Shown here piece after piece: positions 54,601 to 63,924 of a stretch of 64,000 bases of DNA. The notes beneath the pieces were generated by a model. It worked only from the letters and a program-made list of their open reading frames with translations, did no database searches and had not been told where the DNA came from. The DNA is from Gadus chalcogrammus (taxonomy: Eukaryota > Chordata > Actinopteri > Gadiformes > Gadidae), in contig NC_079420.1 of assembly GCF_026213295.1 (NCBI RefSeq), positions 15,304,718-15,368,717 of the forward strand, in the 5' to 3' direction. The translations under genes and the position numbers were made by a program. The first letter of the stretch is position 1; each line of letters begins with the position of its first letter.

Positions 54601-57600
54601 GCTATAAATCAATGTTTACTTGCAGTGTGGTGGGTGAATATAGGTTGTTTTTGATAACTTGAAGGTATGCAGTTGTATCGCAACAGATTTGTTTTGGATA
54701 CGAGCCTTCTATGAAAAGGGTCATAGTCTAGTTTAGTTATTGAACAGGATAACCAATGTACCAAAACACACCCACTTATCATGATCCCTTTCATCCGCGA
54801 GCAGCTAACTATTGGATTAAAAAGTAAAACTCCACTTTAATTTCTCTTAAATGCATCAGATATGTTGGTGAAGGGACGGCACAGAAGCTCTGCTTAACTG
54901 GGCTATAATGGCTGAGTCGTGCTTTCACTCCGCAGTCATTTAAGGGACTCTGTTAGCAATGTTACTGGCATCGCGTCAAGACAACACTGCAATATTGTTA
55001 TTGCATATATTTTTTTAATGCTGTTATTATTTACTGCATTTCCTTTTTGGCAGCGGCCCTCATTGGCATGGCCGGTCCGCCACAATTATAGGGGGAACAC
55101 TGGAATAGCAAGCTATCAGAATATAGCTGTGTGTTTAGTACAAGTATTCACCCTGTTCTTGTAGGCAAAACATTCAGATACAATTCGAGAAACCCACAAC
55201 CAAATTCATATTGGGCACTGATGTGAATGTTGGAGAGTGTCCTTCCTCCCTCATCCTAGCGGGGGTGTTTTCACCAAGCCACCGCATGCATCCCTCCCCT
55301 CCACCAGGTGCTGTACGTGATGGAGCTCCACCAGGACCAGGAGAAGGGCCGGGCCAGCTTCACGGCCGTGTCAGAGTTCCTGCTCACTCACCCCGTGCTG
55401 AGCTTCGGGGTGCATGACGTCACACCGAGCCGGCAGAGACACACCGAGGTCCTCCCGGCAGAGGAGGAGAGCGAGAGCATGACCACTGGTACACGCGCTC
55501 TAACACGCTCAGTCAATACCTTGAAGTGAACAGGGATCAATGTTCACGCATTGTCCTGCCGTTTAGCTGTACCCAATTCCTTAACCAGAATCCATGTTCA
55601 ACGTGTGACTAAATGAATCGGCTGCATTATGTTCATTTGTATTTTTTGTTTCCTAGAGGGTAACCAGGGAACCACAGAATCCAAGTCTGGGATTCAGATA
55701 AAGCTCTTTTGTGTTCACACCAAGTGAGTCATTTCTAATGAGTTAACCAAATGTGAAGGTCAAACCTTCTGCAAAAAAGAATTTAATACAAATAATCCGT
55801 CCTACCATTCAACTTTCTAATGTTTTCCGAATTTGTACAGGTCTTTACAGGACGTCCAGATCTGGTTCCAACCAAGGATGGGTTCTAACCCAGCCCTCTT
55901 CTTGCCCCATTCTGAATCCAACGATGGTTTTGGTAAGTTGTGTTTGAGACACTTTTACAATTATGTTTATGAGGTGATATTAGACTGTCTATTCCGCATT
56001 AAGGGTTGAAATCTATCAATGGGAACATTGCAGACGATTTTGGACTTTGGAGGAGTTATAAATCAGAGCCCTACTTACGGCTCTCACCGGCTCGTAGATG
56101 GAGAGTGCAGTACGACTCAGTAAGAGTCGTACTGCTCTCTCGGTACAAGTCTAATCCCAGCTTCTACCACTCTGCCCCCTGCAGGATCCTCAGACCACTT
56201 GACTGACCAGAGCTCAGACAAGGACTCGAGCAGTGGCTCAGAAAGTGACCTGAGGAAGATTCAATCGCTCCCGGCTCCCACCGACTTCCTGTCCATGTCA
56301 GATGCAGCTAACGTGGCCATGCCCAAGTTAATGACCCCTGATGCCTTCATGACCCCCACCACTTCGGTAGGAACAACCTGCAGTAACCTAAAGAAGAAGG
56401 GTGCCATTTCCTCTATTAATCCCAGTTCCTCTGCTTTATTTATTTTTTGAATCCCGGAAAAACGGGTGTATATATTATTGACAATAAATTGCAATTATTT
56501 TCATTGCATTGCTCCCACAACCCTCTGATTCTGCCGGTGTCCATCTCAAGGCAGCATAACTGACTGTTGTCTCCACCAGGTCCCGGCCTCGCCTGGGAGC
56601 AGTGCTAGCAGCCTCACTATTGTGACCGCCATCAGCAGCAACTCAGACTCTACAAGCAGGCAAGTCCTTCATCATTAGTGTTGATAAGCAAAAATGGTAA
56701 CTCAAATCTGGAAAGACGACAAAATCGAATGAGATGTTTAGTCTCTATTAAAATTTTCACTTGAAGGATGCTTATCATACGTGTCGTCTTTTGATATAAG
56801 AAAATCAAGATGTCCCTAATGGCTGGGAGGGCATCAAGTGCCAATTTTAGGCCAACCTATAGCTGTGGCTGCTTGATAGAAGAAAGTATTCCTGCCCACT
56901 CATGCCCACCACTCAGGTTTTAACGGTGGGTCATGCATTAAGAGCTTGAGGTTTTCTTGGTTCTGCAGAGCTCTAGACGATGTGGGTCAGAGCCCCATTA
57001 GAACGGAGAACAACAACAACACCAGCAGCAGCCTGGCCCTTTCCACCTCCACTGGAAGCCCAAGGGCTTCCTCCATCCTGCTCCCTGGACTGGAGAGCCT
57101 GCCGGTAGGATGGCTCCCTACTCTCACATTTGTGGTTCATCACCCCCTAATGGGACAGCGTTCTTGGGTTGATTAAAACCATGCGATGCGCAGCTTCCGT
57201 TACTAACAAGAAAACTAGTCCCATGAGTGGATCAATCCCCTGAATAAGCCCCCCCCCTTCTCCCCTCAGATCCTGGCGGGCGTCAGCGGGCCCCTCTCTC
57301 TGGACGGGGCCCAGGTCCTCGACGCCCACCTCCTGCCCCACCAGGCCTCTCCGACCAGAGCCCGTTCCCCAGACGTCATCTCCTCGGCCTCGACCGCCAT
57401 GTCCCAGGACATGCCCGAGATCGCCTCCCAGACCCTGCCCCTTCAGCGCGGCCTGGTCTCCATCCCAGAGCCCCTGCCCATGGCCGCCCTGCAGGCCGAC
57501 AGCATGGCCTCCGCTGCCAACGCGCTGCACCTCCTGACCTCGCCCCGCGGACCCAGCATCAACAGGTGAGGAGTCACTGCTGATGTGTTGCCTCGGCTCG

Positions 57601-60600
57601 GGAGTCCTGCCGGATGTAACTAATAGTTTGGACCTCGACACACAGCCTGTTGCCGCTGGAGCGTGGCGGCGGAGCAGCCTCTGTGGGCGGGGCCGTAGAG
57701 GGGGAAACCCTTCTCAGCATCACCCCCTCTCTGCTGGAGAACGCCTTGTCCCAAGAGAATGCGGGGGCGGGCGGCGGCTCGTCAGACGGCAGTGTGAGCC
57801 ACACACCCTGGCCCGCAGCCCCTGATATCACCCGGGAAACCAGGAACAACCTGAGGGACAACGGACTGGGCGACTGGTGAGTGTGTATAGACGCACACAC
57901 AACCAAGGTGTTATCAGAGGAACACAAATGGGTAGAGGTGTGTTCAGACACGTGGCAATGCTCTGGCTCAGTGCTTTCCGTCTCTACTCGCCTAGTTCCA
58001 GAGAAGAGCTGAAGGACCGGCACATGAACTCCCCCTACCATAGACGCCCCTATCAGCTGACACAGAATGACAGCCAGGACGCCAGTGCTGAGCAGAGGTA
58101 CACCCCCTTCCCTCAGTCTGGTCTGGTCGTAGCATGTCCGATATAGCATCACAGACAGTCCATGATAGGAGGACATGTAGTGTGGTGTTATCAGCCACAC
58201 TACCTACATGGGAAGCTATTGTTACTAGTTCTGCCTGGATGCAATTGCTTGCATTTGTTCAGGTTTATTTTACTTTAGTTAAGTTAATTTGTACATGTAC
58301 AAAAAGGCAGAAGCCCTAATGAGAAGATATGCATTGTACCCGATTATAGCATTTTGCTGAGGGTCCATGTCCAAAAGTGAATGGTCATTACTAGGGCTGA
58401 ATCACCCATAGAGAATCTTGTTTGACCAGCTCTTGGTCGATGGGGAAAAATCTTCAAGGCTCTGCACCAATAGGGAAGTTTGCAGTACAGGAAGAAACAA
58501 GCCCAATGAATCATGGCTATGGTGGTGCAACATGCAAAGCATGCTCCTTCTGCATGCAATGCATACAATGTTTTCCTCTGTAGTTCCTCTAAAACTACAG
58601 TATTTGCTCTATCAACGTGGTTGGCGGAAAACTACCTGGACCAGGTGATTCTAACGACTCGGCTCGTCTCCCCGGGGCCCTGGGCTCGGTCCGTCCCACG
58701 CTGTCCATGCAGGGACTAACTAGCCCCACAGTCCTCCATCTGTCCATGCAGGGACCATCTAGCCCCACAGTCCTCCACCTGTCCATGCAGGGACCAACTA
58801 GCCCCACTGTCCTCCACCTGTCCATGCAGGGACCAACTAGCCCCACAGTCTTCCACCTGGCCTCACGGTTTGCATCTCTTTTCCCTGCCAGTGACCATGA
58901 CGACGAGGTGGCCAGCCTGGCCTCCTCCTCGGGGAACTGCGGCGGCGCTCGCTCGTCCCACAGGCTCCCCGCGAAGGAGTGGAAGACCTCCCCGCGGGGC
59001 TCCCCCAAACTCAAGAGGAAGATCAAGAAGGATGAAGGGTCCGTACTGCAGCTCAGGATGATGCGTCGTTTGCTCAACGATGATGGTGTTCTTGGCTGTT
59101 GATTGAAATACTCTCTGGTGTGTCGCCCTACAGGGAGTCTTGCCAGTCCAGGCCGGTCAAGATGGACCCTGGTCAGGTATGTGCTTCCATCTGATCTTTT
59201 GCTTGGCATGTGTGCGATAGTTCAATAGCCTCACGCGCATTCTGTCAAATGTTATTCCCAATACAGAAAGATATAAATTATTCTCTCCCGATTTCTTCGC
59301 CCCAACTAAGTATTGTATCTCTACATCGGGCAACTCAATATCCACCACATGTTTGAAACTTGACGACTTGAAGTAACATCTTTACTGTGCAGATATGAGG
59401 TGACATACCATGAATAAATATTGGACTAGGAGATAAATCTATTGATCATTCAAGCTTAGACTTACAATAGTGACACCTCTTTGGTTTCCTCTAGGAAAAT
59501 TATCAATTCTTCAGGGTTGCAAAGTATAGAATGATTCAATATTAGAATGCCATACACATCCACTCAGTCATTTGTGTGTCATGAGGATCACTCAAACTTT
59601 CTAAACTGCTGACTAGTTCAGAGGATAGGCGCCGTCAAGGTAGAAGGGGGATTTCCATTAAAAGGTGTCCCTTATGCCTCTGTGCCTGCAGATGAATGTC
59701 GAGCTGCAGGAGGAGTTGCTGCTTCTGCTGCGTAGCCAACAGAGGGAGATAGCGGACCTGCGTGGACACATGGACAACATGCAGAGCTCCGTCACTGCCC
59801 ACGTGGAGCACGTCATGGCCGTTCACCAAGAACAAGAGCGTATCTTTCATACTATTACCAAAATATATAATTAAACGTTAAGGTGGAAGAGACCTTCATA
59901 CGTCAATGGCACTGGATCAAATATGTCCTTGGAGCGTCAATCCCACAAAGAAAATCTTTCATGTATGATTTTCAGTGATCCATCTCTTTGTCAGGCCACT
60001 TTGCTATATTTTCCTCATCAAACGCAAAATATCCTTGCCATCTTCAAGAGGCAAGAGTTTAATATTGTTTTCTCCAAGTTCTCCTAATGTATATATATTG
60101 CCGGGGCACTAGTCCCATTGTGTATTATGCCGCACTGCATATGCCAAAGGGCGTGTTGCCGTGCCAACACAAGCTGTCCAGTGGGCGGTGATGATCCTTG
60201 ACTGTGTGGCCTTAGAACGCAGGCTGGATCGCATGCTGGCAGAGAGCCAGGGCCGCCAGGAGCAGCTCAACCAGCAGCTCAGCCACGCCCTCAGCTCCTC
60301 CCTGACCAATAGAATGGACCGGGTGCTGAGGGAGGAGATGAAGAAGACCGTCCCGCCGAGTAAGAGATCACACCACAGCATCAACGGCCTTTATTTCAAT
60401 CATTACAAAGTGCTTAATTATTCACATGTATTGTTTTATTATTGTTTCCTAATCATTAAATCAGTTTTTCACTTTTGTAGTTTTCCGTGGGGATGCATGC
60501 AAAATAAACATCCACTTATGCAATTTGGCATGTTCAGCATCTTGTTTTTTTGAAGCCGTCCGTCGTCTGTTAAAAAGATATTTGAATTTAGCATGCGTTG

Positions 60601-63600
60601 TTACATCGGGGAGATTGGCACAACATTCATTCCTTGTTTTTGTTGTTTTTCTATGAATAGTTGTGTTAGTTGTTCTGGTCGTGCTCCTTTCTCTCCAGCG
60701 ATCTCCAAGAGTCTGGAGCCCGTGACAAGCCAGCTGAGCAGCACTGTGGCTGCCAAGCTGAGTGCCGTGGAGGCCACCTTGAAAGAAAACCTCATCAAGG
60801 TGGTCAAGTCAAAGGTATGTGTGTTTGAGAACTGTCAAAACACTTTTCATGCTTCATGATTTGCAAGACTTGTTCCTTGCAAGACACTGCAAACTCACAG
60901 GAATTCCTCCTGGTTTCCAGAACACAACAGACGCGATTGGACGGGCAGCGACTGAAGCACTGCAGGGCACCATCCAGACGGCCTATAAAGAAGCCTTCCA
61001 GACGATTGTGTTGCCTGTGTTCGACAGGGGCTGTCAGTCAATGTTCCAACAGATCAACGAAAGCTTCAAACAGGGGACCCAAGAGTGTATGTTCCTCCAC
61101 TGTTATTTCAACCTTTTCCCCCTATTTTAAGAAAGACGCTATGCCATTGCTTTCATTTTAAAAATACCATTTGGTATTCAGTAGATGCCCCTAATCAGCC
61201 AAAAAGTTGGACCCTTTCATTTCTTTTGATATTCACGGCCATTGCCATAGTGCTGGACTAGCGTGAGTAGTACACGCTGCCTGTCGAGTGTCTTCACACC
61301 AACAGCCTTGTTGGGGTGATTTGCAGGTTGTAAAGGGCAAGCCTCATGCAGGAAATAATGTGTCATGCCCAACCGTTTAGTGTCTTGTGAGGCGTACCTC
61401 ATGTGACCAAATGAAAGTCTTCTAGGTACTCTGCCTCCAAGCCCAGGTGATGTAAATGAGGAAACAGACAAGCCTGTGCTGAGCCCTTTCCAACCCATAA
61501 TTTATAAAACATGTTGATGACAGTCGCAGGGGAGCGAGCAAGGCCATTTCTCTTTTAGAAAATTCCTCCCTTTTAGAGGTCTCGCTCGTTGCTAAAGAGC
61601 GACCTTAAAAAAACACCTCTGTGCTTGAGTTCAGGGTTTGTTTATCGGAGTTGTATAAAAGGCCCATGTCCTTTGAAAACACTCTTCAATACAATTTTTG
61701 ATTGGGTTTTAGATTGTGACGTGTATGACCGCAGATGCTTATTCCAATGACCTAGATGTCTAGTTGCCCAGGGTCAATGGTCTCCGGGCAACCTCCATCC
61801 TTTTTTTGTAAAGTCGTGCCCCTTAACAGCTTGTCACAAGCGTTGAACCGTGAACGTCTTTATGGTTAATCCCACTTGGTGCTCAGTTTAGACGTGTGCA
61901 AGGGTTTTTGTGAGAGCCTGAGGGGGAAGACGACATATTCCAGTTTAACAATTCCACTTGCTTTGAATCGAGACATCATTGTTTTTGCAATGCAACTTTT
62001 TTGTTTTGATGTGACGTGGTGAATTGTGTGTTGATCTGCTGTGTTTCCTCTCTCAGACATCCAACAGTTAGAAGCTCATCTTAAGAGCAGGAAACAGAGA
62101 GAGCAGGAGGTACGAGACCCAGTGATTGGCCAGCTCCAGCAAATGATTGAGAATATCCAGAGCAACAATGACCAGCTGGCCAATAACGTCACAGCCAGTG
62201 TCCGGACAGAGGTCCAGCACCAACTCCAGATGATGGTAGCAAAGTAGGTATCACCACCGCAAACATGAATAGCACCATCAGTGGTCAGTCTTCCATGTTG
62301 TTGGATGTTTTTATGTCCGTGGACATAAAGGGTTTCTTTAAAAAAAAAAAAAATGGTTAGGACTCAATACGTACAGTTAGTATTCCATGACATAACGGCC
62401 CTGATTTCTATAATATAAATTTGGATTTTGAGAATACCAGTGTTTGGATTATTATATTTATTGAAATGGGAAAATGTATCTTGATATAAAACAAGGAGAT
62501 ATGTAATATACCAGGTTAAGCAACTGGCTACTTTCCCCTGGTAGTACCTAGGCAGGTCTGTAAAATATGCTACTACAGAAGTCAATAAGAGTACAAACGC
62601 AATCTTCCCTACACCTAGACCGATCCCCCCCCCCCCCCCGCTGCCCCAACCCACTTTTTTTTTGCAATGCGGGCCGTTCATTATTGTTATTGTTATTTGT
62701 GCATTAGTGTTTGGAGAAACTAAATACACCCTTCATAGGATCAGGTGTTATTGAACTGAAGCCTTAGACTTGCATAAAGGCACCGCCTGGTAATGTGGAG
62801 CCCATTGGAGAATCAGCCCCTTGCCGTGGACTACAGTCCTTACCAACACTGCTGGCCAGCTGCAGCTCTATTGCACCGCTGTGTAATTGGTTGAGGTGCG
62901 GAAACATGCAGCGCTTAACCCTTGGGGTAATGGCATCAATTTGATCCAGTCCCTTGATCCCATTACAATTATTTTCCATGGCCTCTGAGGTGGTATAGAT
63001 TTGTTAGGAAGTGGACCACAGATCGAGTATTGCACAAACTAGCTTTCTACTAAAAGTTGAACATCTTAAAGACAAAGACGACACCTCATTACGGCAAAGT
63101 GAAATTAATTCAAGTGGGCTGAAATTGCTTCCATTAAATGCGGTGCTCGCCCTCTGACATGCCCCTCTGCCAGCCCCTGGGGCTTCTCCTTCTGCCTGCT
63201 CACATGCGACCCCCCCCTCCCAGTCTGCAGGAGTCCCTGCTGACCCAGGTGCAGCGGATCGTTAAAGGGGAGGTGAGCCAGGCCATGAAGGAGCAGCAGG
63301 CGGTGGTCACCTCCAGCATCATGCAGGCCATGCGGTCCGCGGCCAGCACGCCCGTCCCCACGGCGCACCTGGACTACCAGACGCAGCAGGGCAACATACT
63401 GCAGCTCCTGCAGCAGGGCCAGCTCAACCAGGCCTTCCAGCAGGTAGCCCCAAAAACAACATTGATATACATTGATACCCCCGTGAAACATGATGACCGT
63501 ACATACATGGATGCGTGCATACATACGTTTTAACATCTCTGGGTGTTTCCCTAAATAAGGCAGATAAGTCACTTTGTTCCGGGTGACCCTGGTCTTGGCA

Positions 63601-63924
63601 TGGCTCTTTTGCTCATCGATCTAGAATGTCAACTTGCTGTTTGTCTGGCTCATGTTCTATATGTTGCCTGAAGCCATCTTTGTCGTCCTCCACACCTCCC
63701 CTTGTTCTGGCATTGACCCAAAAAGTGTGGTGGTATTAACGGTGTCATCTCTCGCCACAGGCTCTGTCGGCGACGGATCTGAACCTGGTGCTCTACGTGT
63801 GCGAGACCATAGACTCCCAGCAGGTGTTTGGACAGCACCCCTGTCCCCTCAGCCAGCCTGTGCTGCTTTCGCTGATCCAACAGCTCTCCTCTAACTTAAC
63901 AACACGCTCCGAGCTCAAGATCAG
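45553..63924 (+). CDS. edc4: edc4, enhancer of mRNA decapping 4 (29 exons visible, 3' end outside window)
   Basis: EDC4 (Ge-1/Hedls) scaffolds the metazoan decapping complex, bridging DCP1 and DCP2 in P-bodies. Twenty-nine exons join in phase to 3998 nt, 1332 complete residues of an expected total near 1400. Layout: a short conserved N-terminus (MASNSNIDIEGATQHLRDIL); a WD40 region from about residue 120 to 490 (exons 4-12), including SPDGTVLATASHDGYVKFWQ; a Ser/Pro/Thr-rich linker to about 950; then the helical and coiled-coil self-association and DCP2-binding part, ending in the conserved LNLVLYVCETIDSQQVFGQH segment. About 70 C-terminal residues lie beyond the right edge. Intron 16 is GC-AG. 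No stop or frameshift was found. It is co-oriented with nutf2 and 1.2 kb downstream. Confidence 0.97.
46599..46761 (+). CDS. edc4: edc4 coding exon 2
   Basis: Reads DVASVDGPRKTSFNGDLNGL then LGAAGLLGSGDRS. The FNGDLNGLL motif matches the vertebrate NGDLNGLL. Acceptor tctcag, donor GTAAGG. Confidence 0.92.
47854..48504. mobile_element. non-autonomous DNA element A (short inverted ends)
   Basis: Left end GGCCCCGTTTACACTAG; right end in reverse GGCTACGTTTACATGATG. The shared part is GGC--CGTTTACA. ATA flanks both sides (47851-47853 and 48505-48507). The interior is CG-rich, with GCGTTT motifs in both orientations, and has no coding frame. Superfamily uncertain. Confidence 0.5.
48508..49054. mobile_element. 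non-autonomous DNA element B (MITE-like)
   Basis: 547 bp with ends TGCCGCTTTTCCACTGCA and, in reverse, TGCCGCTTTTCCACCGCA, matching at 17 of 18. Subterminal CGACACGACTCGACT repeats occur on both sides in inverted orientation. Flanked by ATA (48505-48507 and 49055-49057). No transposase frame. Superfamily uncertain. Confidence 0.75.
49657..49768 (+). CDS. edc4: edc4 coding exon 3
   Basis: Reads CLSGDDGSTCISFVSNNVEI then VASRDSSIDSKARGSNK. Acceptor cttaag, donor GTAAGA. Confidence 0.95.
49769..51255 (+). other. edc4 intron 3
   Basis: 1.5-kb AT-rich intron in which I recognise no repeat, RNA or nested gene. Confidence 0.55.
51256..51355 (+). CDS. edc4: edc4 coding exon 4 (WD40 start)
   Basis: Reads VKIQPVAKYDWEHKYFYGNL then IAVSNSFLAYAIR. 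Acceptor ctgcag, donor GTGAGA. Confidence 0.95.
51893..52079 (+). CDS. edc4: edc4 coding exon 5 (WD40)
   Basis: Reads GANNHAMIRVLSLGSSDRSL then LKGFTGAVTDLGFAHLDSPL and DEAGNLVIWQLTC. The end is set by the CT|GTATCC donor, which joins in phase to exon 6. That donor is weak. Confidence 0.9.
52426..52573 (+). CDS. edc4: edc4 coding exon 6 (WD40)
   Basis: Reads DQVVVHIRRPDDTPLNSHRR then LIWCPFILEDNEENQEDTNQ and TLALLHEDR. Acceptor cgcag, donor GTCAGA. Confidence 0.93.
52681..52785 (+). CDS. edc4: edc4 coding exon 7 (WD40)
   Basis: Reads AEVWDLDVLRANNASWPVDD then SELKDGLIVVKGHTE. Acceptor ctccag, donor GTAGAA. Confidence 0.94.
53030..53142 (+). CDS. edc4: edc4 coding exon 8 (WD40)
   Basis: Reads RVSEGALSPDGTVLATASHD then GYVKFWQIYIEGGQNQP, a textbook WD repeat. 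Acceptor ctccag, donor GTAGGC. Confidence 0.96.
53282..53365 (+). CDS. edc4: edc4 coding exon 9 (WD40)
   Basis: Reads CLHEWLPHSGRPVSCLLFCD then NHKKQDP. Acceptor ccacag, donor GTGAGG. Only a 90-nt intron follows. Confidence 0.95.
53456..53551 (+). CDS. edc4: edc4 coding exon 10 (WD40)
   Basis: Reads DVPFWRFLITGADQNQELKM then WCTVSWTCLQTI. Acceptor ttgcag, donor GTAGTT. Confidence 0.95.
   Translation, partial: CTVLAVPDNGRGSEPGAEDVVHGVLDLLTDH
53720..53819 (+). CDS. edc4: edc4 coding exon 11 (WD40)
   Basis: Reads RFSPDPFNSTVMPSLKASLD then LSASFLILTDVQRK. Acceptor ttacag, donor GTCAGT. Followed by a 1.5-kb intron. Confidence 0.94.
53820..55307 (+). other. edc4 intron 11
   Basis: 1.5-kb intron. 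A CTCF-like core is at 54328. No other feature recognised. Confidence 0.55.
54328..54342 (+). promoter_or_regulatory. CTCF-like motif in edc4 intron 11
   Basis: CCACTAGAGGGCGTA matches the CTCF core CCASYAGRKGGCR at every defined position. Motif match only. Confidence 0.3.
55308..55488 (+). CDS. edc4: edc4 coding exon 12 (WD40 end)
   Basis: Reads VLYVMELHQDQEKGRASFTA then VSEFLLTHPVLSFGVHDVTP and RHTEVLPAEEESESM. Acceptor caccag, donor GTACAC. Confidence 0.94.
55657..55723 (+). CDS. edc4: edc4 coding exon 13
   Basis: Reads EGNQGTTESKSGIQIKLFCV then HT. Matches the conserved IKLFCVHTK segment. Acceptor tcctag, donor GTGAGT. Confidence 0.92.
55841..55932 (+). CDS. edc4: edc4 coding exon 14
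   Basis: Reads SLQDVQIWFQPRMGSNPALF then LPHSESNDGF. Matches the conserved LQDVQI segment. Acceptor gtacag, donor GTAAGT. Confidence 0.92.
56101..56141 (+). repeat. near-perfect hairpin in edc4 intron 14
   Basis: Arms 56101-56118 and 56124-56141 are complementary at 17 of 18 positions, with a 5-base AGTAA loop. It lies 43 bp before exon 15. Too short for a typical miRNA precursor. It could be a fold-back remnant or a splice-modulating stem. Confidence 0.8.
56185..56366 (+). CDS. edc4: edc4 coding exon 15 (Ser-rich linker)
   Basis: Reads GSSDHLTDQSSDKDSSSGSE, LRKIQSLPAPTDFLSMSDAA and PKLMTPDAFMTPTTS. The PKLMTPDAFMTP block is diagnostic of EDC4. Acceptor ctgcag, donor GTAGGA. Confidence 0.94.
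56580..56659 (+). CDS. edc4: edc4 coding exon 16 (linker), GC donor
   Basis: Reads VPASPGSSASSLTIVTAISS then NSDSTS. Followed by AG|GCAAGT, so the intron starts with GC. No GT donor nearby keeps the frame with exon 17. Confidence 0.85.
56969..57104 (+). CDS. edc4: edc4 coding exon 17 (linker)
   Basis: Reads ALDDVGQSPIRTENNNNTSS then SPRASSILLPGLESLP. The (AAC)4 and (AGC)3 runs are short coding microsatellites. Acceptor ctgcag, donor GTAGGA. Confidence 0.88.
57270..57565 (+). CDS. edc4: edc4 coding exon 18 (linker)
   Basis: Contains ASPTRARSPDVISSASTAMS then QDMPEIASQTLPLQ and ADSMASAANALHLLTSPRGP, matching conserved EDC4 blocks. Acceptor cctcag, donor GTGAGG. GC-rich compared with the introns. 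Confidence 0.94.
57646..57876 (+). CDS. edc4: edc4 coding exon 19 (linker)
   Basis: Reads LLPLERGGGAASVGGAVEGE then TLLSITPSLLENALSQENAG and HTPWPAAPDITRETRNNLRD. Acceptor acacag, donor GTGAGT. Confidence 0.92.
57996..58097 (+). CDS. edc4: edc4 coding exon 20
   Basis: Reads SREELKDRHMNSPYHRRPYQ then LTQNDSQDASAEQ. Acceptor cctag, donor GTACAC. It joins exon 21 to recreate the conserved DASAEQSDHDDEVASLAS block. Confidence 0.92.
58702..58857 (+). repeat. 39-bp minisatellite in edc4 intron 20
   Basis: Four units of exactly 39 bp starting TGTCCATGCAGGGACCAACT at 58702, 58741, 58780 and 58819. It ends 34 bp before exon 21. Being 13 codons long, it keeps a reading frame open. Confidence 0.95.
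58892..59038 (+). CDS. edc4: edc4 coding exon 21
   Basis: Reads DHDDEVASLASSSGNCGGAR then RLPAKEWKTSPRGSPKLKRK and IKKDE. Acceptor tgccag. The weak donor GTCCGT is forced by the joining frame. Confidence 0.9.
59134..59176 (+). CDS. edc4: edc4 coding exon 22
   Basis: A 43-nt exon reading ESCQSRPVKMDPGQ. Acceptor ctacag, donor GTATGT. Low conservation, but the splice sites and phase fit. Confidence 0.75.
59692..59839 (+). CDS. edc4: edc4 coding exon 23 (coiled coil)
   Basis: Reads MNVELQEELLLLLRSQQREI then ADLRGHMDNMQSSVTAHVEH, a coiled-coil-like start of the C-terminal half. Acceptor ctgcag, donor GTATCT. Confidence 0.92.
60216..60359 (+). CDS. edc4: edc4 coding exon 24 (coiled coil)
   Basis: Reads RRLDRMLAESQGRQEQLNQQ then LSHALSSSLTNRMDRVLREE and MKKTVPP. 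Acceptor cttag, donor GTAAGA. Confidence 0.94.
60699..60814 (+). CDS. edc4: edc4 coding exon 25
   Basis: Reads ISKSLEPVTSQLSSTVAAKL then SAVEATLKENLIKVVKSK. Acceptor ctccag, donor GTATGT. Confidence 0.95.
60921..61086 (+). CDS. edc4: edc4 coding exon 26
   Basis: Reads NTTDAIGRAATEALQGTIQT then AYKEAFQTIVLPVFDRGCQS and MFQQINESFKQGTQE. Acceptor ttccag, donor GTATGT. Confidence 0.95.
61087..62056 (+). other. edc4 intron 26
   Basis: Nearly 1 kb of ordinary sequence. Nothing recognised. Confidence 0.5.
62057..62243 (+). CDS. edc4: edc4 coding exon 27
   Basis: Reads IQQLEAHLKSRKQREQEVRD then PVIGQLQQMIENIQSNNDQL and VRTEVQHQLQMMVA. Acceptor tctcag, donor GTAGGT. Confidence 0.95.
62244..63223 (+). 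other. edc4 intron 27
   Basis: Nearly 1 kb with an A run (62341-62353) and a C run (62626-62639), otherwise unassigned. Confidence 0.5.
63224..63443 (+). CDS. edc4: edc4 coding exon 28
   Basis: Reads LQESLLTQVQRIVKGEVSQA then MKEQQAVVTSSIMQAMRSAA and QLLQQGQLNQAFQQ, almost identical across vertebrates. Acceptor cccag, donor GTAGCC. Confidence 0.96.
63761..63924 (+). CDS. edc4: edc4 coding exon 29 (last exon in window)
   Basis: Reads ALSATDLNLVLYVCETIDSQ then QVFGQHPCPLSQPVLLSLIQ and QLSSNLTTRSELKI. Acceptor ccacag, donor GTGGGT. The terminal exon or exons lie past 64000. Confidence 0.95.
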
